Notes under the pieces: model-generated
What the model saw: the letters and a program-made list of their open reading frames with translations, nothing else
The model's database searches: none
What the model was told of the DNA's origin: nothing
NCBI RefSeq assembly: GCF_905220415.1
Contig: NC_059556.1
Span: forward strand, 4,166,501-4,230,500
From: Colias croceus
Lineage: Eukaryota; Arthropoda; Insecta; Lepidoptera; Pieridae
DNA: 64,000 nucleotides
Reading direction: 5' to 3'
Shown: piece after piece, positions 47,553-59,600 of the stretch
How positions within the stretch are numbered: the stretch's first letter is position 1
Layout: the number at the start of each line of letters is the position of its first letter
Made by a program: the position numbers and the translations under genes

Positions 47553-50500
47553 ACAATTGTGATTATTAATATTATGATGAAATCATTTATTCATATGTAC
47601 ATTCAAAATAATTGCGATTATTAAATCTGATGCAATTATTTGTTCATAAATATATAATTACAGATATTGCACTGCTAAATATTATTTACGTGGACACTTT
47701 ATTTTTGGATGTTCTTAATTGTACATTATACCATTTAACTAAGTAATGCATTCGCATTGGGATGTACAATCTGATTAGAAAATAATGAGGACAACATATA
47801 CATAGCTTTGATTTTAATTCAATAGATACAATTAATGCAATCTTTCTGAAATATTGTTTCCTTCTGGGATTTCAATGTAGATATACATCCGTAAACGGAA
47901 CAGTTTTTGCGCGCCATAATATAATGTGTAAGTACCTATGTATAATAAAATTATTACACAAAAAATACGACTGCGTCGTCCTTTCGCGATAGTTAATGCA
48001 AACTCAGCGTGATTGCATTAAGCGGCCCGCGTCGCCCGACCCCCCGCCAGTTCCCCTCCGTTTCTCTGCACAAGTACATTCGTCGCCATACTGTAGGAAA
48101 TATGGTAATACTGTGATAATAGTGTTATAAACAATTGTGTTATTGATGTATGGTACAGATGGCTTTCCATATATTTTTTGCAATTACGATGATTTTTAAC
48201 GTATAGTTTTATTTCAAAGTACTTAAATATTATTATATTATATAAAATTGAGTACGTATAAGTGAGATTAACTTTAGGTCCGTTGTGTGCGATAGGTTTT
48301 GGAAGATTTTAATTTTTCTTACCTTCAGTATGCAAGTTGTAATATTTTGTTTTCATTTAATTATACCGCTGGTTTATAATTTATATGTATAAAGATAATT
48401 AGGTTAATATTTAATTGATACTCAATAAAAATGAAACAATGGAATACACCCGATACCACTATATAATAATTGTACTTACATAGTGAGGTACATATTTAGA
48501 TGAATATAACTCATAGTAAATTGTTAAGAAACAACAAGCCTGTAAAGTAACGTGACCAGAAATTATGAACAAATTAACGAATATTTAGATGAACGGTGCT
48601 GACCTTCATATAATAATGTAGGAGAAAATATATTCAAATAATTAAAATTTAATATATCTGATACTGAATAATTTGAAATCTGACTGTGTTGTAACACATT
48701 TATATATACTTGTTAGGTTTCCCTTAATTTTCTTATTTCTTCTGTATTGAATTCTTTATAAACATTGTTTACTAGTATGAAATAATAAGATGTTCTTCAA
48801 CACAGTCTGATCTCGTAATATTTTGTACTTACCCAATAATTAAATAAGGGTTTTTATTCATATAAAGGAACTGATATTGGTAATTTTGGTTCTCCTATAA
48901 ATAATAACATAAGTTTCGGAAAAGATCTAAAAAAATTAAAAGAAAAATTTCTTCAATCTTAATATTCTCAGAAGAAAACGAAATTTGTTTAGCTTAAACG
49001 CATGTATGTATAAAAAGTTTTGTGTATAAAATATAGATTATAGAAACAGTCCAATTTCGTTCTTAGAACAGGCCGTTGCCTTAGGAGTAACAATGAGCAG
49101 TGTACAAAGTGCTTTTTAATTAATATGAGACTGCTAAGATGAGTTGTTTAATCTGATATATATAAATTAAGTATTACTCATTTCTCGGCATTTTTTTTTT
49201 TTTGTTGGTTTAAATTACTTAGACTTAAATAACTTAGATTTAAATTATTTTTTATGATAAAAACATTCCACTACTATTATTTAATGACAAATTAATACTC
49301 TACTAATGCAATGTCGTTAGTTTATTTCATTGATCTTATAGAAAGTTTCACAATAAAGAAATTAAAGAACAAGTTTTGTTACAAATTTGAAAATTTTTAA
49401 GTAATTTTAATTTATATAGTACTCCATAAGTGGAGTTGTATGGGGACTGGCTATAAAGTATATACTTACTTACCTAAAAACTATAAAAATATACAATAAA
49501 AATAAAATAAAATAGAATCAGCATGCAATTAAAATACAAAATTTGACAAGAACGTTTTGAAGCCTAGTCATTAATTGTCACATTTCTTTATTTGTAAAAA
49601 TTAGGCATACGAAGCCCTTCAGGTTGTAAGCTCTACGAGGCATGTACGCTTTACAAGTTAATCGTGATTTTAATTATAGACATGACATTTTAGTAATTAT
49701 AATATGGTATTTGTAAATTACATCTATAAATGGTTTTATTTTGCTTAAATTTGAATGCTATACTTTACAAAAATACTATCTATTCATACAGACAGTTAAG
49801 TTGGTATGAATAGATGTGTATTTAAAAAAAAAATTTAAATGAACTGATTTAGTAAAGAATTTATACTTTAAGGTCCAATTTTAACACCCGTTTTGTTGAC
49901 ATGTATTTAAGAGTTGCCACTGTAAGCATTATATTAGAATTTAAGAATAATTCGTTTCTATAATTATTGTTTTTATTATCTTTTTATTTATTATTGTAAT
50001 GTGAGACTCCACGTGTGCTGTTTATAAATAAATGTGATTTTGTAATTTATAAAGGAATAAAATAAAATACTGAGAGAATTTGTTTGTTTTTTTGTAAATA
50101 AAACAATCTTTAGAAATTAATTGTATTTATTGAGTAGGTAATATGGTGGATTGGTGGGAACATTCATAATCACAGATCAGTTTAACATCACTATTACATT
50201 TTTTTTTAAATAATACATATTTGGCGCGACTTAATAATATTGTGTATTATAACGACTAAAGATAATCTCAAAGGCTTCTCAAAGGTATAATATTAAGTAT
50301 GGATCGTATAAAATCACTTTAAGTTTTAAGATGTATAAAATATACAAATAACAAACGCCATTCTTACAATTATATTTTACAAAAACTATTTCACGACTAT
50401 TCGTGTGTATAGCAGCAACTAAATATTTGATTACATTTGTCTTACATTCAAATTACAGTATTGATGAAAAATACAAATTACACACAATACCTATGTATGA

Positions 50501-50687
50501 AATTAAAAAAAAAATAATTGTTGTAATAATTATGGGATTATAAGAATATAATCTAGTGGTTCACATACGATTTATATGGCACTCTTGTTTGATATAAAAT
50601 CAGAGAGAATGTAATTAGAAACAGATAACATTCCTCGATAATAATAACATTCCTCAACTTTTAATCGACAATACTTCATTGTACACA

Positions 50688-50891
50688 TCCTAACTAATAT
50701 TATAAATGCGAAAGTAACTGTCTTTTCTTCACGCCTCAACCACTGGACCGATTTGGATCAAGTTTGGTACAGAGATAGTTTGAGAGCTGAGAAGAGACAT
50801 AGGATAGGTTTTATCCTGAAAATACCACAGATACGGGAACTATGCGGTTTTATCTTTGAATACGCGGGCAAAGCCGCGGGCGGAAAGCTAG
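50688..50891 (+). mobile_element. Helitron-like (Lep1-type) repeat copy
   Basis: ACTAATATTATAAATGCGAA start, GGTACAGAGATAGTTTGAGA core, GGCGGAAAGCTAG end. Confidence 0.65.
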
Positions 50892-50933
50892 TATTATAAA
50901 TGATTATTTGGATGTTTTGTACTATTTCAAGCA

Positions 50934-50974
50934 ACCACATTTCTTACAGATAGTCGATCTGTAAGAAATGTGGT
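50934..50974. repeat. Perfect 18-bp-stem hairpin with 5-base loop
   Basis: ACCACATTTCTTACAGAT, five bases, then its exact reverse complement, 42 bp beyond the end of the Helitron-like repeat. Confidence 0.85.
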
Positions 50975-51229
50975 ACTGAGTTTGAATTAGCACGTAGGCT
51001 TCATGCGCTTGGAGCTGTCGTTCCTAACTAGTATATCCATATTTTTTATAGGTATGGTACTTCTGGACAAGTAGCCAAATAGCCGAAGTATAAATCGTAA
51101 TGCTAAAAATTAAAAAAAAACTAACTTAACCTACATTAAAAAAAAAACAAATAGAAACTAACAGTTGTATAGTTTTAATAGCGTAGATTCTAAGTTTGGT
51201 ATTTCGGACAACAAAAATTGTATGTCAAC

Positions 51230-51346
51230 AAAGGTAAGTTTTTTTTTATGTTATCAGATAGCAAACGAGCAGACGTGTCGCCGTGTTAAGCGATACACGC
51301 CGCCCATAAACACCCACTCCACTGGGAAGTGGATGTGTTGCTGTCC
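51230..51346. repeat. Degenerate dispersed repeat fragment
   Basis: ATGTTATCAGATAGCAAACG, GTTAAGCGATACACGCCGCC and CATAAACACCCACTCCACTG follow an order I associate with a common lepidopteran LINE remnant. Attribution from memory. Confidence 0.4.
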
Positions 51347-52571
51347 ATAAAAAGGAAAGAGAGGGATATCGTAGGAATTAATTAGCCTTGGCTTGATGAA
51401 ATATATAAGTTGATGAAATATGGAAAATAAAGTAAAGCAAAATGCTCATTTCACATTAAAACGATTTTTTAATAAAAAACATTAAGGTGGATGTTCCGAC
51501 CGTCCCTCCATACATTTTTGATTACCTCTAAACACTTAACACAGACACTATTTCTTTAAAACTAATCATTTTATCACTTCTCTATAATGAAATGTGTGCG
51601 CGTTCGACCTTTTTAATCAATAATTTACAATATTTACTTAGAAAAACAACAGTAAAATACCGGAAAAATTTGACACTTCTACAGTAGTGTGCGTGACTTT
51701 TGCCAAGCGAAACACGACATAAAGCACGACATCTAGCGCATAGACTATATACTTATTACAGATCTAGCGCGTCAATGTCTAAACGAAAGGCGATGTTTAG
51801 ACATAAGACGCGCTAGATGTCGTGCATTCGCGTTCGTTATCTTATACATAATGAGCATAATTCTAATAAATCAAAGTTCTATGTAAAAATTGAGTAATTT
51901 CATTTCCAATCGTTCAAAGAAAATAACAATAAAATAAAATAAAACTAATGACCTTAGAAACTATGTTTTTTTTTGTAAACAATTTATTACTCATTATTGT
52001 TCGTCCGTCGTAGGTCTGTAAACTGTATTGTACACTGAAGGTAAATGGTACTGTAGGTACTTTAGTTCGGCGTCGTCGTCGGCTTGATATAAATTACATT
52101 CTTGATTTCATTGACACGCGCTATGATTTGCGCGCGGAATTTCTTGTGTTGTGAATTTATTTTTGTATGCTATGCATTTTAATTGATTCAAATTGCAATG
52201 TTTCTCTAGTATGCATTTAAGACTATATTGTAAATTGTAATAATTGATCGTGGGTATAGTAATTAATTATTCTAATAACGCAATTAGTAATATATGTATT
52301 TTCGGTGGGATTCAAAACAAAAAATTGGCCCGTGATTTTTATGAAATTTCACCACATTGCAAATCACATCAATCATAGTTCATACACATGTATGACGAAA
52401 GTGATTAGTATTGTGGCTAACATTGACTCATCAGTTCATCACTGAAACCAGTGATAAATCAGTACCTATATCATATTGTGTTTGAATATTTTTAAACAAT
52501 GATATAAGTATACAATTATTATAAATCGGTAAACTATCAAAGTAATCACAAACTTGCAAACATTGGTAAAA

Positions 52572-52649
52572 TGTCCAGTAGTTTATGAGCCTATTCATTA
52601 CAATCAAACAAACAAACAAAGTTTTCCTCTTTATAATATTAGTGTAGAC
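52572..52649 (-). mobile_element. Helitron-like 5' end fragment
   Basis: CCAGTAGTTTATGAGCCTAT, CAAACAAACAAACAAAG, TTTTCCTCTTTATAATATTA: the same end as the element at 20853-21931, truncated. It interrupts copy 1 of the triplicated segment. Confidence 0.6.
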
Positions 52650-54714
52650 AAACACTATGAATACGATCACGAATGCAAATTCGGGGATTTTCTAATTATT
52701 GCTAAATAATAATTGAATTCGTTTTGAAATACTCTATAATTTTTAGTGTATAAATATTAAATAGACATTTATAATGTGGTGCTCATTTTTTTTGTACTGC
52801 TAACGCTATTGTAGGTACCTATTTTCGTTGTTTTATTTCAAGTGAACACGGCCATACAATTTTGTCACGAGCCGCCTATGATTGTAGGTACTTTTGTTAG
52901 GCTCCTTCGTCGTCCGCGTCGCGTCCGCGTCGGCTCGAAAGTTCTTGATTTCATTGTCACGCGCTATGATTTGCGCGCGGATTTTCTTGTGTTGTGAATT
53001 TATTTTTGTATTATTATTATTTTTTATTTTTTTTTTATTTTATTGATTCAAATAAAATATTTCACTAGTATGCATTTGAGACTATATTGTATTATGTATA
53101 ATTTATCGTAGGTATAGTTATTCTTATAACGCAGTTATATTTTCGGTGGGACAATTTGACCCGTGATTTTTCTGAAATATCACCACGTTGCAAATCACAT
53201 CAATCATACACATAACACACGTATGACGAAAGTATAGTGGCTAACATTGACTCATCAGTTCATCACTGAAACCAGTGATAAATCAGTATATCATATTTTA
53301 TTGTGTTTGAATATTTTTTAAACAACGATATATACAATATTATTATAAATCGGTAAACTACCAAAGTACTTCCGAATTTTCAGACAGACAAACAAGTAGT
53401 TTGAACACGCAGTTTTCTTATACTAGTAGCAAAAATCAAAACCATAATATTATGTTTACCTACTACCTACCTATATTTTACTAAAAGTCGAGTGCGTCGA
53501 AATCGTAAATAAAATGTTTTTCACCTTCCTGGTTATTTTCCCATAGTAAATAGTGTTTTAGGTTTGTTGTTGTAGGTAGGAATAATAATAATTATTCTTA
53601 CTTGTTGGTTATGAAATGTATATTGAAATAATTTACTTTTACAAATCATTAGTGATATTAGTTTTGAGTGAAAATGCTTGGATCAGCATAATATTATATG
53701 GTACTTCAAATACATGTTTTGATAAAAAAACAATAGTGTAATAAAATAAAACTGCGTTTTATTGTAATCAATGTTGACAGTTTTAAATTCCAAAATTATT
53801 GATCAATAAAATAGTTTACACCAACAAATATAACTTTTATTTTTATAACCATCGTTCATAATATAAACCGTAGCAGGTGGCGTTTTGAAGTTCTGTCTAC
53901 TCATACAGAAAAATGGAAAACTTGTTTTTTTTTGTAAACAATTTATTACTCATTATTGTTGTTTGGCTGTGTGTTTGGCAACTCGAAGCGTGGTCGTCCG
54001 TCGTAGGTACTTTTGTTCGGCGTCGCGTCGTCGCTCGTCCGCGTCGGCTTGATATAAAACATTCTTGATTTCATTGACACGCGCTATGATTTGCGCGCGG
54101 AATTTCTTGTGTTGTGAATTTATTTTTGTATGCTATGCATTTTAATTGAATCAAATTGCAATATTTCTCTAGTATGCATTTGAGACTATATTGTAATAAT
54201 TGATCGTGGGTAGGTATAGTAATTAATTATTCTAATAACGCAATTATATTTTCGGTGGGATTCAAAACAAAAAATTGGCCCGTGATTTTTATGAAATTTC
54301 ACCACATTGCAAATTATATATTATACAATTACAATTACAATTATTATAAATCGGTAAACTATCAAAGTAATCACAAACTTGCAAAATATGCTTTTCCGAA
54401 TTTTCAGACAGACGCACAATTTTATTAGTTTGTTTTAGCAAAGTAGGTACCTATACCTATACGCTTACGTCGCGCGTCGCGTCGCGTCGTCGAAAACGGT
54501 GCGCCCAGAAACAAACATACCTACCTAATTCAGTTACAATCCTTTTTTTGTTCCGTAATATATTGTATTCTAATACGATTTTTTTTATTCGTCGGCCAGT
54601 TCTACTAGGTATAAAAAGATAAAATTGAAATATAATTATTATTGTAGCGACAGCCATATGTTACTATGTTTTCGTAAATATGTTTTTCACCTTCCTGGTT
54701 ATTTTCACATAATC

Positions 54715-55838
54715 TTATATATATATAAATGAATCGCAAAATGTGTTGGTAAGCGCATAACTCGAGAACGGCTGAACCGATTTCGATAATTCTTTTTCTA
54801 TACAAATATTATAAAGAGGAAAGGTTTGATTTTTTGTTTGTTTGTTTGTATGAATTGAATAGGCTCCGAAACTACTTGGCAGATTTGAAAAATTCTTTCA
54901 CTGTTGGAAAGCTACATCATTTCTGAGTGACATAGGCTATATTTCATTTTCAAAAAAAATAGGCATCCTTACTAAAATTACGATAACGTAATCCAAGGTG
55001 TGAAAAAAATATCAAAAAACTACCTTACATCGCGTGCGCTGCGAAAACTATTGATGATAGAACAAAATGATATACTACATTTTTTTAGAACACACCATTA
55101 TCTACAAAAAATCAGCGGCAGCATATCTCTAACTATTACAGTCATGTCACAATAAGCGTTTTTTTATTGAAAAAAAGAAATTAAAATACCACCGCTACAA
55201 AAAGCTCTTTATTTGTACCTTGGTATTAACCCTTATCAAAATAAACGATGTATTATTTAAGACTGCTTCAATATCTTTATATTACTTTTTGAATTATTCG
55301 ATTCTGACAATCCAATCAAAAGATATCACGAGTTAAAAAAAAATTAAAAAATAAACTGTATTCGGCTAGCTATGCGTTGTAAGCGTCACTCGGGCAGGGG
55401 TACGGGAGGGGGGTTAAGATCACGAAATAAACTTGCCGCGCGGCTTACTCGCGCGGTCGGCTACCTACGTGATGGACGTGTGCGGAATTTACGCTTGATA
55501 ATAATTCGTTTAGTAAAATTAACAAATCTAAATGTAATGTTTAATGCCCGTGCGAAGCCGGGACGGGCCGCTAGTTTATTATATTCCTTGAAGTACGAGG
55601 ATGGTTCTTATGTAGAGAAAACGTAAACATGTACCACGGGCGAAGCCGGGGCGGACCGCTAGTCTAATATAAAAATGAATCGCAAAATGTGTTGGTAAGC
55701 GCATAACTCGAGAACGGCTGAACCGATTTCGATAATTCTTTTTTTATTATATTCCTTGAAGTACGAGGATGGTTCTTACTTCTTATGGAGAGAAAACGTA
55801 AACATGTATTAACTAAAATGACCGCTAGTAAATAATAA
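54715..55838. mobile_element. Cluster of nested Helitron-like repeats
   Basis: ATAAATGAATCGCAAAATGT with GGTAAGCGCATAACTCGAGA occurs at about 54.73 and 55.67 kb. An AAATATTATAAAGAGGAAAG start is at 54.80 kb. Ends CGGGACGGGCCGCTAG and CGGGGCGGACCGCTAG are at 55.57 and 55.66 kb. TTCCTTGAAGTACGAGGATG occurs twice. It sits inside copy 3 of the triplicated segment. Confidence 0.55.
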
Positions 55839-56585
55839 AATAATAAATAGTGTATTAGATTTGTTATTGTATCTTGTATACCTACGAATAATTATTCTTA
55901 CGTCTTGTTGGGAAATGTTCAAATACCTACCTATTGAAATAATTTACTGTTACAAATCATTAGTGTTATTAGGTAGTTTTGAGTGAATAGGCATGGATCA
56001 GAAATTCAGAATATAATATGCTACTAACTACTCAAATACATACACGCCAAACTTGTTTTACATTCACGCCATCTAGAGTTCAATCTTTATCATTTTTGTA
56101 TACGTCTGTGTGTGTAAACGACCCTGTATGCAATGACAGATGTTAAAACGCATGGTTTTACCGAATTGGGTGGATTTTAAGGCAATGATATGACATATTT
56201 AAATAAAATATAATATTCAGTAATCGCCATGACTATTCCTACGACCTTAATCTTTTCCAATTACGCAAAAACTCAAATAAACTAGAAATGTAGAATTCAG
56301 CGCCATCTAGCGGGACATTGGCTGGGAACAGATCGTAGCAATCACCTTAACATGAAATTACAAATAATCAACCAGCCAACTTAAACACTTAAATGTAAGT
56401 TTTTTTTTATTGTTTTAACAATATAACAGACGTACAATCAAAACCTGTATGAGAAATTACGTATCATTTTGCTTGCTTTGCACTATTGTATCACATTTTA
56501 ATAATTCAACCAAGTACAGAAATGTGTTTTTTCTATTCAGTAATGCATAGAGTGATTATTTTACATTTTAAAATTTAAATACAAC

Positions 56586-56591
56586 TTTATT
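56586..56591 (-). terminator. Candidate poly(A) signal of Msh6
   Basis: AATAAA on the minus strand 66 bp downstream of the stop codon. Confidence 0.55.
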
Positions 56592-56656
56592 CCAACATCA
56601 CACAGTACATATTTCTGTATATTTTCATTTTTAATTCCGTTACAAGCCAAATCTTC

Positions 56657-59600
56657 CTAAATAGTCAAGCCAGCGAGCATTTCCCTGACCCCGGGGCCCA
56701 TTTTCATAACTTCCTTGAATGCTCTGACCACTGTTGCTTCTCTCTCCAATTCGTTAGCAATACTTCTAGCTCTGCGGGTTATATCACTTGGGACTCCGGC
56801 TAATCTTGCTGCATTGAAGCCATAGGACTTTGGACAAGCTCCGGGAGATAGTTTGTATAGGAACGTTATTGTTTCTTCCGGGATTTGGTCCTCGTCGCTC
56901 GTGTCTTCCGTTTCAACCATGCATGCCTGCGAAATTTTTTTAATTAATATTATACAGAGGTAAAGTTTGTATGTAACTGTTTATATTATAAATTATCTAG
57001 GTCATCTTACGAAATACATAAAGATTATAAAATTTCTTTATCGAATTATTTTGCCGTTGCATTCGGCTAGTTGAAAAATAAAACAATGTTCGTCAAATTT
57101 GGTTTACTTTTAAAAATATGAAGTTATATAAAATACAGTCGATTTAGAATCTCCTTCTATTTTGAAGTCGATTTAAACGTATGTATTTAACATTATGACG
57201 ATACAGGAGCGTGTGGTAGTGCGTGGAGAATATCACTGTATACACACGCACCGACACCAACACTGACACAGACACTAACCATGTGTGCGAGGCGCACGTG
57301 CGAGTGTGCGGCGAGGTGCTGCACGAGCGTGTGGTAGTGCGTGGAGAATATCACTGTATACACACGCACCGACACCAACACTGACACAGACACTAACCAT
57401 GTGTGCGAGGCGCACGTGCGAGTGTGCGGCGAGGTGCTGCACGAGCGTGTGGTAGTGCGTGGAGAATATCACTGTATACACACGCACCGACACCAACACT
57501 GACACAGACACTAACCATGTGTGCGAGGCGCACGTGCGAGTGTGCGGCGAGGTGCTGCACGAGCGTGTGGTAGTGCGTGGAGAATATCACTGTATACACA
57601 CGCACCGACACCAACACTGACACAGACACTAACCATGTGTGCGAGGCGCACGTGCGAGTGTGCGGCGAGGTGCTGCACGAGCGTGTGGTAGTGCGTGGAG
57701 AATATCACTGTATACACACGCACCGACACCAACACTGACACAGACACTAACCATGTGTGCGAGGCGCACGTGCGAGTGTGCGGCGAGGTGCTGCACGAGC
57801 GTGTGGTAGTGCGTGGAGAATATCACTGTATACACACGCACCGACACCAACACTGACACAGACACTAACCATGTGTGCGAGGCGCACGTGCGAGTGTGCG
57901 GCGAGGTGCTGCACGAGCGTGTGGTAGTGCGTGGAGAATATCACTGTATACACACGCACCGACACCAACACTGACACAGACACTAACCATGTGTGCGAGG
58001 CGCACGTGCGAGTGTGCGGCGAGGTGCTGCACGAGCGTGTGGTAGTGCGTGGAGAATATCACGCGGCAGGAACGTTCCGCTAACTCGACGCACACGCCGC
58101 TGGCTATTGCTGTGCCGTCGTACGTGCTCGTACCGCGACCTGAAAAAATAAATAAAAATATTATAATAAAAAAAATACGTGTGGCATTCGAGGACTGCCG
58201 CGGTAAGGCTAAGTACTCAAAAGTCTGAGATAAAAGCTATCCAATAGCTTAAAAATCACCGAGTTTACAGGCCGCAGCTGATTAAGGTGCGTACAAATTA
58301 ACCGCGGCAACCCGACCGGAACCTGCGCATTATGTATACGGGTTGCCACGCTCGAACGTGCCGCGGGGCGAAACGAAGCCGTCGGTTATTGAGACCGCAT
58401 CAAAGGAGCTTCAGTAGCTCGCGCGCCCACATTTGGAACGTATGGTCTTTGATAAATTGGCACGCGAAACGAAAACTTTTACTTGTCAACGAAAAGTGCC
58501 GTACTAATTCAATTGTATGGCGCTGCTGACTTGTGGAATACCAAAACCTTACACTACCACAATATATCATTGAGGCACGATCATGTATACAAATAAGTAA
58601 AAAAAAGAGTGTGTGTACTTATGTACACGCGTTAGAAGTTATACTTCTTTGGCGTATGGAAAAAAAAATACTAGAATATACAACTTGAACATAGTTACAT
58701 ACCACCTAGAACTAACTTCATGCTGTTAAATTTAGTTGTCGGTGTGCGCGCGCATCGTAAAAATTCACTCTCATCATTTTTCTCCATCGCGCCAAAAGAA
58801 GTATAACTTCAAAAAATATACCTTAATTACTGACTTGAAAATAAATACCTAATTATTTATTCGGGTGTACACATTATTAATTTTAGCATTAGTAATTTTC
58901 ACAAGAAATATCTAACTAATTACCCAATTCATCAAGTAACACCAAGGAATGCACAGTAGCATGTTTAACGATAGCAGCCGTCTCGTTCATTTCCACAAGG
59001 AAAGTGGACTGTCCAGATAAAATGTCATCTGATGCTCCGAGACGGGTGAAAATGCGATCCACGAGGGATAGCTCACACTCTTGCGCTGGTACGTAGCTAC
59101 CCTGGGAATAGAAACAACATCTTATTTAGTAAATCTGTATGAAACTTGAAATATATAGAAACGCAATTTCTGTCTTTTGGTATTTTTTTATTTTATTTTA
59201 ATGTTTTATATCACACAAAATATAATGCGGTTAGGTACATGTAACTGATCAAGTTAACAACTAAATAAATGCAGATAAGAGACCAATGAGATATTTATTT
59301 TTTCCCGAAACTATTTTCCCATATGGAATTATATTGGATCAAATGAAACTCAAAAATTCAACTAGACAACATCTTTTAGAAGCGTTTTTGAATCGTTACA
59401 ATATACATACCATTTTAAATTTACCTGGTACCGGTTCAGAAAGGAGTTTATACAAACAAAAACTGGCAAGAAACTCTGAATTACATAACTATGATTATTC
59501 AATCAATCAATAATCAATAATTGTCATTTATCACTTTATAATCCATACTAATATTATAAATGCGAAAGAAACTCTGTCTGTCTGTCTGTTACTCAATCAC

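Larger units (their letters stand above)
47553..51959. other. Gene-free AT-rich stretch
   Basis: No coding exon recognised on either strand. It contains the repeats listed at 50688, 50934 and 51230, plus a small inverted pair at 51722-51826 (GACATCTAGCGC / GCGCTAGATGTC). Confidence 0.55.
51962..56045. repeat. Three direct copies of a degenerate 0.6-0.9 kb segment
   Basis: Copies begin near 51962, 52826 and 53915. They share TTTCATTG(A/T)CACGCGCTATG, ATTTGCGCGCGGAATTTCTT, CTAGTATGCATTT, TTTTCGGTGGGA and ATAAATCGGTAAACTA in the same order. Copies 2 and 3 also share TTTTTCACCTTCCTGGTTAT and AATAATTTACT(T/G)TTACAAATC. In copy 3 the tail is displaced to 55838-56045 by inserted repeats. It is non-coding. 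Confidence 0.75.

Noticed and set aside
57193..58095. Series of 78-codon minus-strand ORFs with identical sequence
   Set aside because: They arise from reading through the 118-bp array of duplicated exon end and intron start. Only the copy joined to 57988-58139 is coding.
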